Assembly: GCF_015207105.1 (NCBI RefSeq)
Contig: NZ_JADEXO010000034.1
Span: 1-51,607, forward strand
Source: a cf. Phormidesmis sp. LEGE 11477
GTDB taxonomy: Bacteria; Cyanobacteriota; Cyanobacteriia; Phormidesmidales; Phormidesmidaceae
Reading direction: 5' to 3'
DNA: 51,607 nt
Shown here: piece after piece, positions 9,428 through 17,569 of the stretch
Numbering within the stretch: the stretch's first letter is position 1
How the letters are laid out: each line of letters starts with the position of its first letter
Position numbers and translations under genes: made by a program
Notes under the pieces: model-generated
What the model saw: only the letters and a program-made list of their open reading frames with translations
Databases searched by the model: none
What the model was told of the DNA's origin: nothing

Positions 9428-10279
9428 TTAGCCCCTTTTGTTACTCGCCTTTCGATACTGACCAGGTGTCATGCCATACGATTGCTTGAAGACACGATTA
9501 AGATGACTTTGATCGTAAAAGCCGCAACGGATGGCAATGGCTGCTATCGATTCTTTGCCTGAAAGTGCCTGTTTCGCTCGTAGAAGCTGACATTGTTTTT
9601 TGTAGCCGTGCGGAGGGAGTCCAACCTGCTGGTGAAAGCACCGGATGAGGTAGTAGGGATTGAGGTTCACTAGCAAACCAAGCTCATCAGTTGAAGCAGG
9701 CTCTGCATAATGCGCTTCGAGGTAAGCCTTGACTTGTTGAACGGCCTTGTGCTCAGGCTTCAAAGTACGACAGGCTGAAAGCGGCTGAAGATGCCTAGAC
9801 AATAATTTTGCAAAAAAGTGAAGTAAATAGGATTGTTGTTCTAGTGCCTGAAAATAGGATCCTGTCAAAGAGCTAAACGCTTGCTGAAAAGCACTCTGGA
9901 GCGATGGATCATCTACCACTATCTTGGAAAAGCAAGGTAGGCTGGCCTGCTGTGGCCACTCTAGTTGATCCATAAACTGTCTTAGCGCAGACGGTGTAAT
10001 GTAGATGTTTTGAAAGAACCAACAATCGCTATTTGCTGCGACTTCGCCAGTGTGTACCTCGATTGGATTTATACAGTTAAAGCTACCTGGATGGTGATGG
10101 TGCTGTCGGCTTCGATGAATGCACTGCCCTGCACCACCGCGATTCATTCCTATTGTGTAGGCGTCGTGGAAATGTTTACCAAACCGATGATGATGCAGTT
10201 GCGCCTCGTAGCATTCGATGCCGTGAAACGACGTTTGCCAAAGCTGAACTCTATCTACTTTGTCTGAACGTCTAGTCAT
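9428..10279 (-). CDS. AraC-family transcriptional regulator
   Basis: A 283-residue regulator. The N-terminal cupin-like AraC ligand domain (about 15-160) has FGKHFHDAYTIGMNRGGAG and PGSFNCINPIEVHTGE, the usual His/Glu-bearing sensing fold. Two C-terminal helix-turn-helix motifs span about 185-280: the first around STDELGLLVNLNPYYLIRCFHQQVG and the second around IAAIAIRCGFYDQSHLNRVFKQ, which ends with the family signature GMTPGQYRK. It lies upstream of, and on the same strand as, the BenE-like transporter, so control of that transporter is the simplest guess. The inducer is unknown. The His-rich run HRSRQHHHHPG near residue 60 is unusual and could bind metal, though nothing else supports that. 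Confidence 0.9.
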   Translation of the reverse strand: MTRRSDKVDRVQLWQTSFHGIECYEAQLHHHRFGKHFHDAYTIGMNRGGAGQCIHRSRQHHHHPGSFNCINPIEVHTGEVAANSDCWFFQNIYITPSALRQFMDQLEWPQQASLPCFSKIVVDDPSLQSAFQQAFSSLTGSYFQALEQQSYLLHFFAKLLSRHLQPLSACRTLKPEHKAVQQVKAYLEAHYAEPASTDELGLLVNLNPYYLIRCFHQQVGLPPHGYKKQCQLLRAKQALSGKESIAAIAIRCGFYDQSHLNRVFKQSYGMTPGQYRKASNKRG

Positions 10280-10345
10280 CCATCACAATCTCAGGCTACC
10301 GATAGTAGCTTAGGCTGCTTCAAAGCAACTACCGGTAGGCGATGA

Positions 10346-10762
10346 TTACTGGCAGCGATCGCACACGCCATGCACAGTCACCTCATAGCTCTCCATCTGC
10401 AATCCGCTTCTTAGCTGCGAAGCGTCCATCTGCTGAAACTGCTCCCAAGGAATATCCTCAATCGCGCCGCAGTGCTTACAGCGAAAGTGGTGATGCAGAC
10501 CTACATTGGCATCGTATCGACATACCCCTTCTTCTAAGAGCACGTCGCGGATCAGCCCTACATCTCTCAGCGCCTGAAGCGAACTGTAGATAGTCGCCTG
10601 CGAAGATTTAGGGCCATCCTGATTCAAGTCCTTTAAGAGCTGCTCAGCGGTTGGATGATCTTGCCTGCCTAGCAGATTGGCGTACACAGCAAACCGTTGT
10701 GGCGTCACTCGTAAACGCTTCGCCTTTAGCGTCTGCACAATTTGGTCTGCTTGTTGTGACAT
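10346..10762 (-). CDS. perR: PerR-type peroxide-sensing Fur-family repressor
   Basis: A 138-residue Fur-superfamily repressor. The N-terminal winged helix (RLRVTPQRFAVYANLL and SQATIYSSLQALRDVGLI) precedes a metal-binding dimerisation domain. Counting from the ATG at 10762, the regulatory-site residues are H36, D84, H90, H92 and D103, each one position off B. subtilis PerR (H37, D85, H91, H93, D104). The acid at the last position is Asp, as in PerR, whereas Fur has Glu. The structural zinc site is C95xxC98 and C134xxC137. This residue pattern, together with divergence from a peroxiredoxin gene, supports PerR over Fur or Zur. A GAGG sits ahead of the chosen ATG; a TTG at 10777 would add five residues. 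Confidence 0.9.
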   Translation of the reverse strand: MSQQADQIVQTLKAKRLRVTPQRFAVYANLLGRQDHPTAEQLLKDLNQDGPKSSQATIYSSLQALRDVGLIRDVLLEEGVCRYDANVGLHHHFRCKHCGAIEDIPWEQFQQMDASQLRSGLQMESYEVTVHGVCDRCQ

Positions 10763-10808
10763 CGGCCCTGTCCTCAATCTCAGTTACATAGACAGTCTGA
10801 AAGCAAAT

Positions 10809-10854
10809 CTAGACTGCACACCTAGACTTCATACTTAGACTCTGCATCTAGTAA
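10809..10854 (-). repeat. 13-bp tandem iterons upstream of perR
   Basis: CTAGACT, CTAGACT, TTAGACT and CTAG start at 10809, 10822, 10835 and 10848, giving an exact 13-bp period. The sequence between the repeats is only partly conserved. They lie 47-90 bp upstream of the perR start, where they could bind a regulator or simply be a slipped duplication. Confidence 0.75.
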
Positions 10855-10943
10855 TACAAATGTAACACCTACTTCTTAGAATTACACATATATCATTTAT
10901 GTTCCTACAACTTACTAATTCCTTGAGTTGATAAATTTCTAAA

Positions 10944-10958
10944 TAAGAACTATTCTTA
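10944..10958. promoter_or_regulatory. Candidate PerR/Fur box between perR and peroxiredoxin gene
   Basis: TAAGAAC-T-ATTCTTA is a near-perfect 7-1-7 inverted repeat (six of seven pairs match), the geometry of PerR and Fur operators. It lies 95 bp upstream of the peroxiredoxin ATG and within the divergent intergenic region. It is inferred to be the PerR operator from layout and symmetry; no core promoter could be named with confidence. Confidence 0.5.
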
Positions 10959-11053
10959 GATAAGTTGAGTGCGCTCGTTATTTGGCCCCTATTAACTGAA
11001 TAACTCACGCCGCTCATTTCCATTTGTTCATCACCTATCAGGAGCTTGCTTTT

Positions 11054-11626
11054 ATGAGTCTCGACAAAAAGGTCCCTAACGTCGTTTTCAAGACTCGCGT
11101 CCGCGATGAGTCTGTAGAGGGTCCAAACCCTTACCGTTGGCAAGACACGACTACTAAAGACATCTTTGCCGGTAAGAAAGTCGTTGTTTTCTCTCTTCCG
11201 GGTGCATTCACACCTACTTGCTCCTCCAACCACCTACCTCGCTACGAAGAACTGTTTGACGAGTTCAAAGCTCAGGGCGTAGACGAAATCTACTGCATCT
11301 CTGTTAATGATGCCTTCGTCATGTTCCAGTGGGGCAAACAGCAAGGCGCTAATAAGGTAAAGCTACTGCCCGATGGCAACGGTGAATTCACTCGCAAAAT
11401 GGGCATGCTCGTCGACAAGTCCAATATCGGCTTTGGCATGCGCTCTTGGCGCTACTCCATGCTCGTCAACGATATGACGGTCGAGAAAATATTTACCGAG
11501 CCTGACTTTGGCGACAACTGTCCTACTGATCCCTTTGAAGTTTCCGATGCAGATACCATGCTTGCCTACTTGAAGGGCGAAGACGCGCCTGGTGTGGTTG
11601 AAGCAATCAAAGAGTTTGTGGGTTAA
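11054..11626 (+). CDS. Type II (Prx5-like) peroxiredoxin
   Basis: A 190-residue peroxiredoxin of the PRX5/type II class, which reduces H2O2 and alkyl hydroperoxides. The peroxidatic Cys is C56 in [17 protein letters not shown], with the conserved Thr/Pro and the downstream Arg (R132) of the active site. Other cysteines are C81 and C156 (GDNCPTDP); either could act as the resolving Cys, or glutaredoxin, thioredoxin or the downstream flavoprotein could regenerate the enzyme. The ATG at 11054 is preceded by AGGAG at 11040-11044 with ideal spacing; an upstream ATG at 11024 lacks such a site and would add ten residues not seen in the family. The gene diverges from perR, and a candidate operator lies between them, so induction by peroxide is expected. 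Confidence 0.95.
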   Translation: MSLDKKVPNVVFKTRVRDESVEGPNPYRWQDTTTKDIFAGKKVVVFSLPGAFTPTCSSNHLPRYEELFDEFKAQGVDEIYCISVNDAFVMFQWGKQQGANKVKLLPDGNGEFTRKMGMLVDKSNIGFGMRSWRYSMLVNDMTVEKIFTEPDFGDNCPTDPFEVSDADTMLAYLKGEDAPGVVEAIKEFVG

Positions 11627-11674
11627 GTGCTGTTTGGCTGAAGCCAAATTCAGTTCCAAATTCAGTGAGAGAGC

Positions 11675-11713
11675 CAGGAAGATTTAGTAAGCAATCTTAC
11701 TTTTATCTTCCTG
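11675..11713 (+). terminator. Long hairpin downstream of peroxiredoxin gene
   Basis: CAGGAAGAT (11675-11683) pairs with ATCTTCCTG (11705-11713), and the inner AGTAAG/CTTACT pair encloses a CAAT loop, making a two-tier stem of 15 bp. A pyrimidine-rich but T-interrupted tract follows. It could terminate most peroxiredoxin transcripts, or attenuate and stabilise a message that continues into the flavoprotein gene. Confidence 0.7.
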
Positions 11714-11742
11714 CTTCTCTTTTCTTACTTTCTACTCTCTCT

Positions 11743-11774
11743 ACTACTCCTAAAGCCGACTACTCCTAAAGCCG
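11743..11774 (+). repeat. Perfect 16-bp tandem duplication abutting a start codon
   Basis: ACTACTCCTAAAGCCG occurs at 11743-11758 and again at 11759-11774, two bases before the ATG at 11777. It occupies the place where a ribosome binding site should be, and neither copy contains a purine-rich Shine-Dalgarno. Confidence 0.92.
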
Positions 11775-11776
11775 CC

Positions 11777-12802
11777 ATGAAACTCAACAGCGCTAATATC
11801 GAAACCAGGCTAGACACTCTCTACGATGCTGTCGTGATCGGCGGTGGCATGGGTGGACTCTCCGCAGCTATTTACCTCGCCCGCTATGGTCTAAAGTGCC
11901 TAGTGATCGAAAAGGGTAGAGGTCGCTCTATCTGGATGCAAGAGACGCGAAACTATTTAGGCATCGACCCTGACACGCCTGGTTGCAATATTGTTAGCCA
12001 CGGCACTAAGCAGGCTGTGGGCTGGGGTGCAGACCACCTCAGAGCCTTTGTTGAAAAAGTAACCGATGAAGGTGAGACTTTTGCCATCGACATAAAGGTA
12101 GGCAAAAAAAGCAGCAAGTATTACACCCTGCGGAGTAAGTATGTTATCGCCGCTACGGGCGTGATGGATGTCTTGCCGCGTCTAGACGATATGCAAAACG
12201 TCTATAACTATGCAGGCTATACCCTTCATGTCTGTATGATCTGCGATGGGTTCGATATGTGGGATCAAAAAGCTGTTCTGATCGCGGGCAAGGAAGCTCA
12301 GATCAATGCTGCTTTTGTTCTCAACTGGTTCACGCCTTATATTTCCGTACTCACAGATGGGAAATTCTCTGTGAGCGCTGCTATGAAAGCTAAGCTAGCT
12401 GAGCACGGATATCCTCTATACGAATCACCGATCGCTCGCTTTGAAGGTGAAAACCACAAGATGAGTGGGGTTACGCTTGCTGATGGCACGCTAGTTGAGG
12501 CGACCACTGGCCTGATTAGCATGGGCTCTATCTATCACAACCACTATCTTAAAGAAATCGATGGGCTGACCTGGGATGGTGAAAATCTGGTCACTAATGA
12601 TATGACCCAGACAACCCACGAGCGTATCTTTGCGCTGGGCGATCTTAAGCAAGGGCTTAATCAAGTGACTATTGCCGTGGCCGATGGGACTAAAGCAGCT
12701 ACTCAGATCTGGCGTAATATCCGCCGAGCGAGCGAGCCCCGGAAGTGGGAAGCCAACATAGAGAAAGAGACAATTAAACGGGCTGCTGTTGCTGCTCGCT
12801 AA
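11777..12802 (+). CDS. Thioredoxin-reductase-like flavoprotein lacking an NADPH motif (DTR/DDOR-like)
   Basis: A 341-residue FAD flavoprotein of the thioredoxin reductase fold. FAD binding is shown by VVIGGGMGGLSAAIYLA (GGGMGG at 22-27) and the C-terminal ALGDLKQGLNQVTIAVADG. The redox motif C153-M-I-C156-D-G sits where thioredoxin reductase carries CATC. The second Rossmann motif, which should read GxGxxA for NADPH, is replaced by IAGKEAQINAA (about 169-179), and no HRRxxxR follows. This pattern matches cyanobacterial deeply rooted thioredoxin reductase or diflavin-linked disulfide oxidoreductase, which do not use NADPH. It lies 150 bp after the peroxiredoxin gene on the same strand and could recycle it, with ferredoxin or a second FAD as electron source. 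The family call is good; the partner is inferred. Confidence 0.8.
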   Translation: MKLNSANIETRLDTLYDAVVIGGGMGGLSAAIYLARYGLKCLVIEKGRGRSIWMQETRNYLGIDPDTPGCNIVSHGTKQAVGWGADHLRAFVEKVTDEGETFAIDIKVGKKSSKYYTLRSKYVIAATGVMDVLPRLDDMQNVYNYAGYTLHVCMICDGFDMWDQKAVLIAGKEAQINAAFVLNWFTPYISVLTDGKFSVSAAMKAKLAEHGYPLYESPIARFEGENHKMSGVTLADGTLVEATTGLISMGSIYHNHYLKEIDGLTWDGENLVTNDMTQTTHERIFALGDLKQGLNQVTIAVADGTKAATQIWRNIRRASEPRKWEANIEKETIKRAAVAAR

Positions 12803-12986
12803 CCGTTGAAGGCATGCTCTCCCATACCATGAGCACTGCGCCCCAACCACCTGATTAAACCTCTACCTGATTCGCTCTCTAAAGGGTAAAAAGTATAGTC
12901 CCGGTCGCAGTAGCACCAGTGGATCAGTTCATCTGACAAAGATTCAGATGCTACAGACTCATGCATTCGAGGTCGAAGCCTCCCTC

Positions 12987-14012
12987 CTAGAGGAATTTCG
13001 AGTCAGAACGCTGCCAGCCGTGTCGCTTTTGATGCCACCGCCATGCATGGGTAATAATGTCTACTAGTTCTGGGTAGCGGGGCTGCCAGCCCAGCAGACT
13101 AACTGCCTTATCGCTACTACCAATCAAGGCGGGCGGATCGCCTGCTCGTCTAGCTTCTTCGAGTACTTTAATAGGGCAGCCTGTGACTGCTTTAGCCGTC
13201 TCAATTACCTGACGGACTGAAAAGCCATTACCGTTGCTTAAGTTGACCTTTTGGCTAGCATTGCCCTGCAAGAGATAGTCTAGACCCAACACGTGAGCAT
13301 CCGCTAAATCGCTTACGTGAATATAGTCTCGAATGCAGGTACCATCTGCGGTAGGGTAATTAGTTCCAAAGATCGAGACGGCATCGCGCTGCTGGGCTGC
13401 GGCTTCTAGCACCAACGGAATCAGGTGCGTCTCTGGCGTGTGGTCTTCTCCTAACTGGGCAACTGGGTCTGCGCCCGCCGCATTGAAGTAGCGAAAGCAA
13501 ACCGATCTCAAACCATAAGCTCGGTCGAAATCATCTAAGATTTGTTCAACCATCAGCTTGGTTTGACCATAGGGATTGACTGGCTGCTTAGGATGCGTTT
13601 CCAGGATTGGCAGCGTCTCAGGAACGCCATAGATAGCGCAAGTTGAAGAAAACACCAGCTTGTTGATGCCTGCATGAATCATCGCCTCTAGAAGCGTCAG
13701 CGTAGCGCAAACGTTGTTGGCGTAGTACTTGATGGGATTGGCGGTAGATTCACCGACGTAGGCATAGGCGGCAAAATGGATCACTGCTGCGATTGAATAG
13801 GTCGAAAAGAGGCGATCAAGTAGGGCGCGATCGCCGATATCACCCTCAACTAACTCGGCTGTTAAAACGTTCTCAACTAGGTCGCGATGTCCATAGACGA
13901 GGTTGTCAAGTATCACAGCCTCGTATCCGGCTGCCTGTAGAGCTTTAACGGTGTGAGAGCCAATATATCCACCCCCACCTGTCACCAGCACTGTTTTTGC
14001 TTTCAATCTCAC
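12987..14012 (-). CDS. galE: UDP-glucose 4-epimerase
   Basis: A 341-residue extended short-chain dehydrogenase that interconverts UDP-glucose and UDP-galactose, supplying galactosyl units for glycolipids and surface polysaccharide. The NAD-binding motif TGGGGYIGSH gives G12xxG15xxG18. The catalytic pair is in NPYGQTK (YxxxK), with the preceding SSTCAIYG serine. The substrate region VCFRYFNAAGADP and the C-terminal RAGDPPALIGSSDKA stretch are typical of GalE and separate it from dehydratases. Length matches the family. It stands alone between two genes on the plus strand. The exopolysaccharide genes at the right of the window are potential users of its product, though distant. Confidence 0.95.
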   Translation of the reverse strand: MRLKAKTVLVTGGGGYIGSHTVKALQAAGYEAVILDNLVYGHRDLVENVLTAELVEGDIGDRALLDRLFSTYSIAAVIHFAAYAYVGESTANPIKYYANNVCATLTLLEAMIHAGINKLVFSSTCAIYGVPETLPILETHPKQPVNPYGQTKLMVEQILDDFDRAYGLRSVCFRYFNAAGADPVAQLGEDHTPETHLIPLVLEAAAQQRDAVSIFGTNYPTADGTCIRDYIHVSDLADAHVLGLDYLLQGNASQKVNLSNGNGFSVRQVIETAKAVTGCPIKVLEEARRAGDPPALIGSSDKAVSLLGWQPRYPELVDIITHAWRWHQKRHGWQRSDSKFL

Positions 14013-14100
14013 CTAACCACGAATACGTAGAGACTGAAATTATAGATGCACTAGTCATCAATAAGCTGCTAAAAACATGGAGAAATATATGAAGTAAACG

Positions 14101-15165
14101 ATGCAATCTGTTTCTTACCAAGCGCCGTGGCCGCTTAATAACGGTCTGCTAATGACGCTCTACGCTGGCCTGCGCGCTGGCCATCAGTGGGAGAAGACAC
14201 TCACAGAGCCCGAACCTGTTTATCAAGAGAAGATTTTCACAGGTGCTCAAGCTGTCCCTATATTCGGCTTAGTCGCTGTTCCGCCCCATCCAGTCGGTAC
14301 GGTGGTCGGCACTTATGGTATTACCGGCGATTTAGAAGACCAATGGTTCCTCAAACTAATGGCCCGCAAAGCCTATGCTCGCGGCTATGCGGTCGTGATT
14401 TTTGACTGGCGTGCCCACGGCAAAACGGCAAAGCTCTCACCGACATTGACCTCTGATGGACTCTATGAAGGGGAAGATTTTGTTCGGATTGCCGCTGCTG
14501 CTAAGAAAATGGGGGCTCCAGCACCATTTTGGTTCACAGGATTTTCTTTGGGGGGGCTGCTGGCACTATGGGGTATAAAGGCAGCGCAAGAGCTGTCTGA
14601 ATGGGGCACTGATCTAGAGATAGAAAGTGAGGAAATTGCTGGGGGGGCGGTGATTTGTCCGGCTTTAGAATCGCTGCGATCACTTACCTATCTTATGCAG
14701 GCCCCCTTAGGTAAATATCTAGAAAAAGCCATCACCCGCAAGCTTAAACAGCTACTTGCTCAGCTACAAGCAGACCACCCTGATGCCTTTGACCCCGCTA
14801 CGGTAGATCGCGTCGATAGCATTTGGTCTTTTGACCAGGAAATAGTTATTCCTCGGCTCGGTTTCAAGTCTGTTGCTGACTACTATATAGCGACCAGCGG
14901 CCTTTATATCTTGCCAGCGCTCACCAAACCGACGCTGATTCTGTATGCCGCAGACGATCCGCTCTTCGATCCAACATTAGTTCCAGATATTGAGGCTGTC
15001 TGTGCAAAGAACCCAGCCATCAGGTTAATTATGAGCAAGCAAGGGGGCCATGTGGGCTTTATTAGCTCGCCTATGTGCCAGCGAGAATACCGGGACACCG
15101 ATCAGTGGTGGGCATGGAACAGAATTCTAAGCTGGTACGACCATGGCATGATCCAAGGTGATTAA
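14101..15165 (+). CDS. YheT-like alpha/beta hydrolase
   Basis: A 354-residue alpha/beta hydrolase of the YheT (UPF0017/AB-hydrolase 4) type. The order is: oxyanion region GTYGITGDLEDQW; VVIFDWRAHGKT (the GCS/RG..-like strand); the nucleophile elbow GFSLGG with its serine near residue 150; the acid in ILYAADDPLF; and the catalytic His in SKQGGHVGFIS. All three members of the triad are visible. There is no signal peptide, so it is probably a cytoplasmic or membrane-associated esterase or lipase-like enzyme. The substrate is unknown. The start codon lies 88 bp from the divergent galE start; no strong ribosome site is seen. Confidence 0.85.
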   Translation: MQSVSYQAPWPLNNGLLMTLYAGLRAGHQWEKTLTEPEPVYQEKIFTGAQAVPIFGLVAVPPHPVGTVVGTYGITGDLEDQWFLKLMARKAYARGYAVVIFDWRAHGKTAKLSPTLTSDGLYEGEDFVRIAAAAKKMGAPAPFWFTGFSLGGLLALWGIKAAQELSEWGTDLEIESEEIAGGAVICPALESLRSLTYLMQAPLGKYLEKAITRKLKQLLAQLQADHPDAFDPATVDRVDSIWSFDQEIVIPRLGFKSVADYYIATSGLYILPALTKPTLILYAADDPLFDPTLVPDIEAVCAKNPAIRLIMSKQGGHVGFISSPMCQREYRDTDQWWAWNRILSWYDHGMIQGD

Positions 15166-15398
15166 AGACTCAAAAGCGGTGAGGACCTGTAAAGGTAATA
15201 AAGATCGAAGACCAGCGTTTGAAGACTGAGTGAGGTTTCAGATCTTTTACTTCATGTAAATATTGTTCATTTGTTGCAGAACTTGCTATGGAAGGTACGA
15301 AAACTTAATAGGCGTGGCCTATGCTGTATTGGGTCGTACTCTACCTAAACAGCCTTCTTTACCAGCCTTTGTTACCTCATTCCTTACAAAGGACGTCT

Positions 15399-17540
15399 AT
15401 GAGAAGCATTCACCATAGCTCAGCAAGGACGATACACATTAAAGACCCCCAAAGCATGTCAGCAGTCTCCTGGTCAGCGAAAGAAACGCTACGTCTTGCC
15501 AAACTCCGAGATTACTGCATCCTAGATACGCTTCCTGATACCAACTACGACGAGATCGCCAAGCTAGCAGCTGATACCTGCCGGACACCAGCAGCCTTAG
15601 TTACCCTGGTCGATGCCGATCGCCAGTGGGTAAAAGCTAAAATAGGTGCTGATATCAGCGAAACACCGCGCTGTGTGGCGTTCTGCGATCAGGCTATTCG
15701 ACAAGTGAACACGCTAATTGTCGAGGATGCTATGCAGCACCCACAGTTCTGCAATAACCCCCTGGTGGTAGGCCCACCCTACATCCGATTTTACGCTGGC
15801 CATCCGCTGATTACACCGGATGGCTACGCGCTAGGTACGCTCTGTGTGCTTGACTATCAGCCGAGACAGATAGCCGCGCAGCAGGTAGAGGCGCTGAAGG
15901 TACTCAGCCGTCAGGTTATGGCACAAATGGAGCTGACCCGCCAAAGCCAGCAGCTTCAGCGAGTCAACGACAGTTTAGAACAGCGCATAAAAGAGCAAAC
16001 TAACAGCTTAAGAGCTTCTTTGCACAGCCTACTCAAAGTCCAGACTGCCTTGCTCAAACGTGAAGCTGCCTCACGTCACAACGCTTTGCACGATCCGCTA
16101 ACTAGCTTGCCCAACCGCAGCTACTTTTTACAGCGTTTAGAGCAGTCTGTTCAGCTAGCTCAGCGTGACCTCAATCATCAGTATGCTGTTTTGTTTATTG
16201 ACCTTGACAGCTTCAAACCAGTCAATGACACGCTTGGGCATGAAGTGGGTGACCAGCTACTGACCCACGTTGCCCATCGAATCAAGCGGCTGCTTCGCAA
16301 AAGCGATTTGGTCGCACGGCTAGGTGGCGATGAGTTTGCCGTTTTACTAGATAATATTGCTGGGAGGGAGGAGGCGATTACAGCAGTTAGACGCATCCAA
16401 TGGCATCTAGAGCAGCCATTTGCAGTTGCAGATCGACAGCTCTCGATTTCTGCGAGTATTGGTATTACCTTAAGTCAGATAGGCTATCAGAGAGCAGAGT
16501 CGGTTCTAAGAGATGCTGATACTGCTATGTACCAGGCTAAACGCCAAGCGAAAGAAAGAAGTCAGATGCAGATGGACCTTCAGCTCAAACAGCAGGAGAA
16601 CCAAGTCAGCGCGCCGATTGTCATTCAAACAGATAGCCACAGTGCTCAGCAGTTTGTGGTATTTGACAACCATATTAAAAATCGAGTTCAAACGCGCCTA
16701 AGCCTGGAAAATGAATTACGCCAAGCGCTGATCTCCGATCAATTTAGACTGCACTATCAGCCTGTCTTCGAACTGAGCACCCAAAAGATAGCTGGCCTAG
16801 AAGGATTGCTGCGCTGGAATCGTCCCAGGCGGGGATGGATCTGTGCAAAAGAATTTATTCACGTCGCAGAACAAATCGATGTGGTTCACCGGCTTTCACC
16901 TAGTTTGATCAATCAAGCATGCCAGCAGCTAGCAAGGTGGGGTTTTTCAAAAGACGATCCCCCTGGCATTGTTCGTCCTGACTTCTTGCAAAAGTCCTGG
17001 GAAAAATCTAAGAACACGATGCGATCGCCTCATATTGCCACAGACTTCAAACTGCACCTTAATCTCTCTGCGACCCAGCTGCGGTCGTCTCAGCTAGTGG
17101 CTCAGTGGCAGACCGCGCTCAAAAAGCACCGGATCTGTGGCTCACGCTTTCAGCTAGAGATTGACGAGTCGCTGCTGCTTACCGAGGAACCTACCATTGC
17201 CGCTAATCTAAAGTCGCTCAAGGCATTGGGCTTAAGTCTTTGCGTAGACGGCTTTGGCAAGGGACACTTTTCTTTTAGCCGACTGCATCAGCTAGAAGTA
17301 GATGCCTTAAAAGTTGATTCGACCTTTGTTGCTCAGGCTTTTGCTCAAAAGAATAGCGCTGCTATGCTTAAAACGATTAGCAACTTTGGTCGAAGCGCTA
17401 ACCTTAGCGTGATTGCCAGCGGGGTAGAAACCATCCAACAGTTCAAACTGCTGATTTCGCTAGGCTATCGACTGGGCCAGGGGAACTGGCTAGCCAATGT
17501 TTTGGCTTCTGAGGATATTGAGCCAGCGATCTTAAGGTGA
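15399..17540 (+). CDS. GAF-GGDEF-EAL signalling protein with degenerate EAL domain
   Basis: A 713-residue cyclic-di-GMP signalling protein. Residues about 25-180 are a GAF sensor domain (DADRQWVKAKIGADISETPRC and FYAGHPLITPDGYALGTLCVLD). A coiled-coil linker leads to a diguanylate cyclase domain with an intact GGDEF (309-313) and an intact inhibitory I-site, RKSD, five residues before it. The C-terminal EAL domain is degenerate: the signature reads EGL instead of EAL, and the loop DDFGTG reads DGFGKG, so phosphodiesterase activity is doubtful and ligand sensing is more likely. The ATG at 15399 is chosen because AAAGGA lies 6-7 bases upstream; an earlier ATG at 15321 would add 26 hydrophobic residues without a ribosome site. 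The signal bound by GAF is unknown. Confidence 0.92.
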   Translation: MRSIHHSSARTIHIKDPQSMSAVSWSAKETLRLAKLRDYCILDTLPDTNYDEIAKLAADTCRTPAALVTLVDADRQWVKAKIGADISETPRCVAFCDQAIRQVNTLIVEDAMQHPQFCNNPLVVGPPYIRFYAGHPLITPDGYALGTLCVLDYQPRQIAAQQVEALKVLSRQVMAQMELTRQSQQLQRVNDSLEQRIKEQTNSLRASLHSLLKVQTALLKREAASRHNALHDPLTSLPNRSYFLQRLEQSVQLAQRDLNHQYAVLFIDLDSFKPVNDTLGHEVGDQLLTHVAHRIKRLLRKSDLVARLGGDEFAVLLDNIAGREEAITAVRRIQWHLEQPFAVADRQLSISASIGITLSQIGYQRAESVLRDADTAMYQAKRQAKERSQMQMDLQLKQQENQVSAPIVIQTDSHSAQQFVVFDNHIKNRVQTRLSLENELRQALISDQFRLHYQPVFELSTQKIAGLEGLLRWNRPRRGWICAKEFIHVAEQIDVVHRLSPSLINQACQQLARWGFSKDDPPGIVRPDFLQKSWEKSKNTMRSPHIATDFKLHLNLSATQLRSSQLVAQWQTALKKHRICGSRFQLEIDESLLLTEEPTIAANLKSLKALGLSLCVDGFGKGHFSFSRLHQLEVDALKVDSTFVAQAFAQKNSAAMLKTISNFGRSANLSVIASGVETIQQFKLLISLGYRLGQGNWLANVLASEDIEPAILR

Positions 17541-17569
17541 GTCCTTTTCTCTATCGTTTGCATGGCTGT

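Noticed and set aside
10835-11233. A 132-codon minus-strand frame opposite the peroxiredoxin start
   Set aside because: It lies antisense to a firmly identified gene and to the perR spacer and has no domain.
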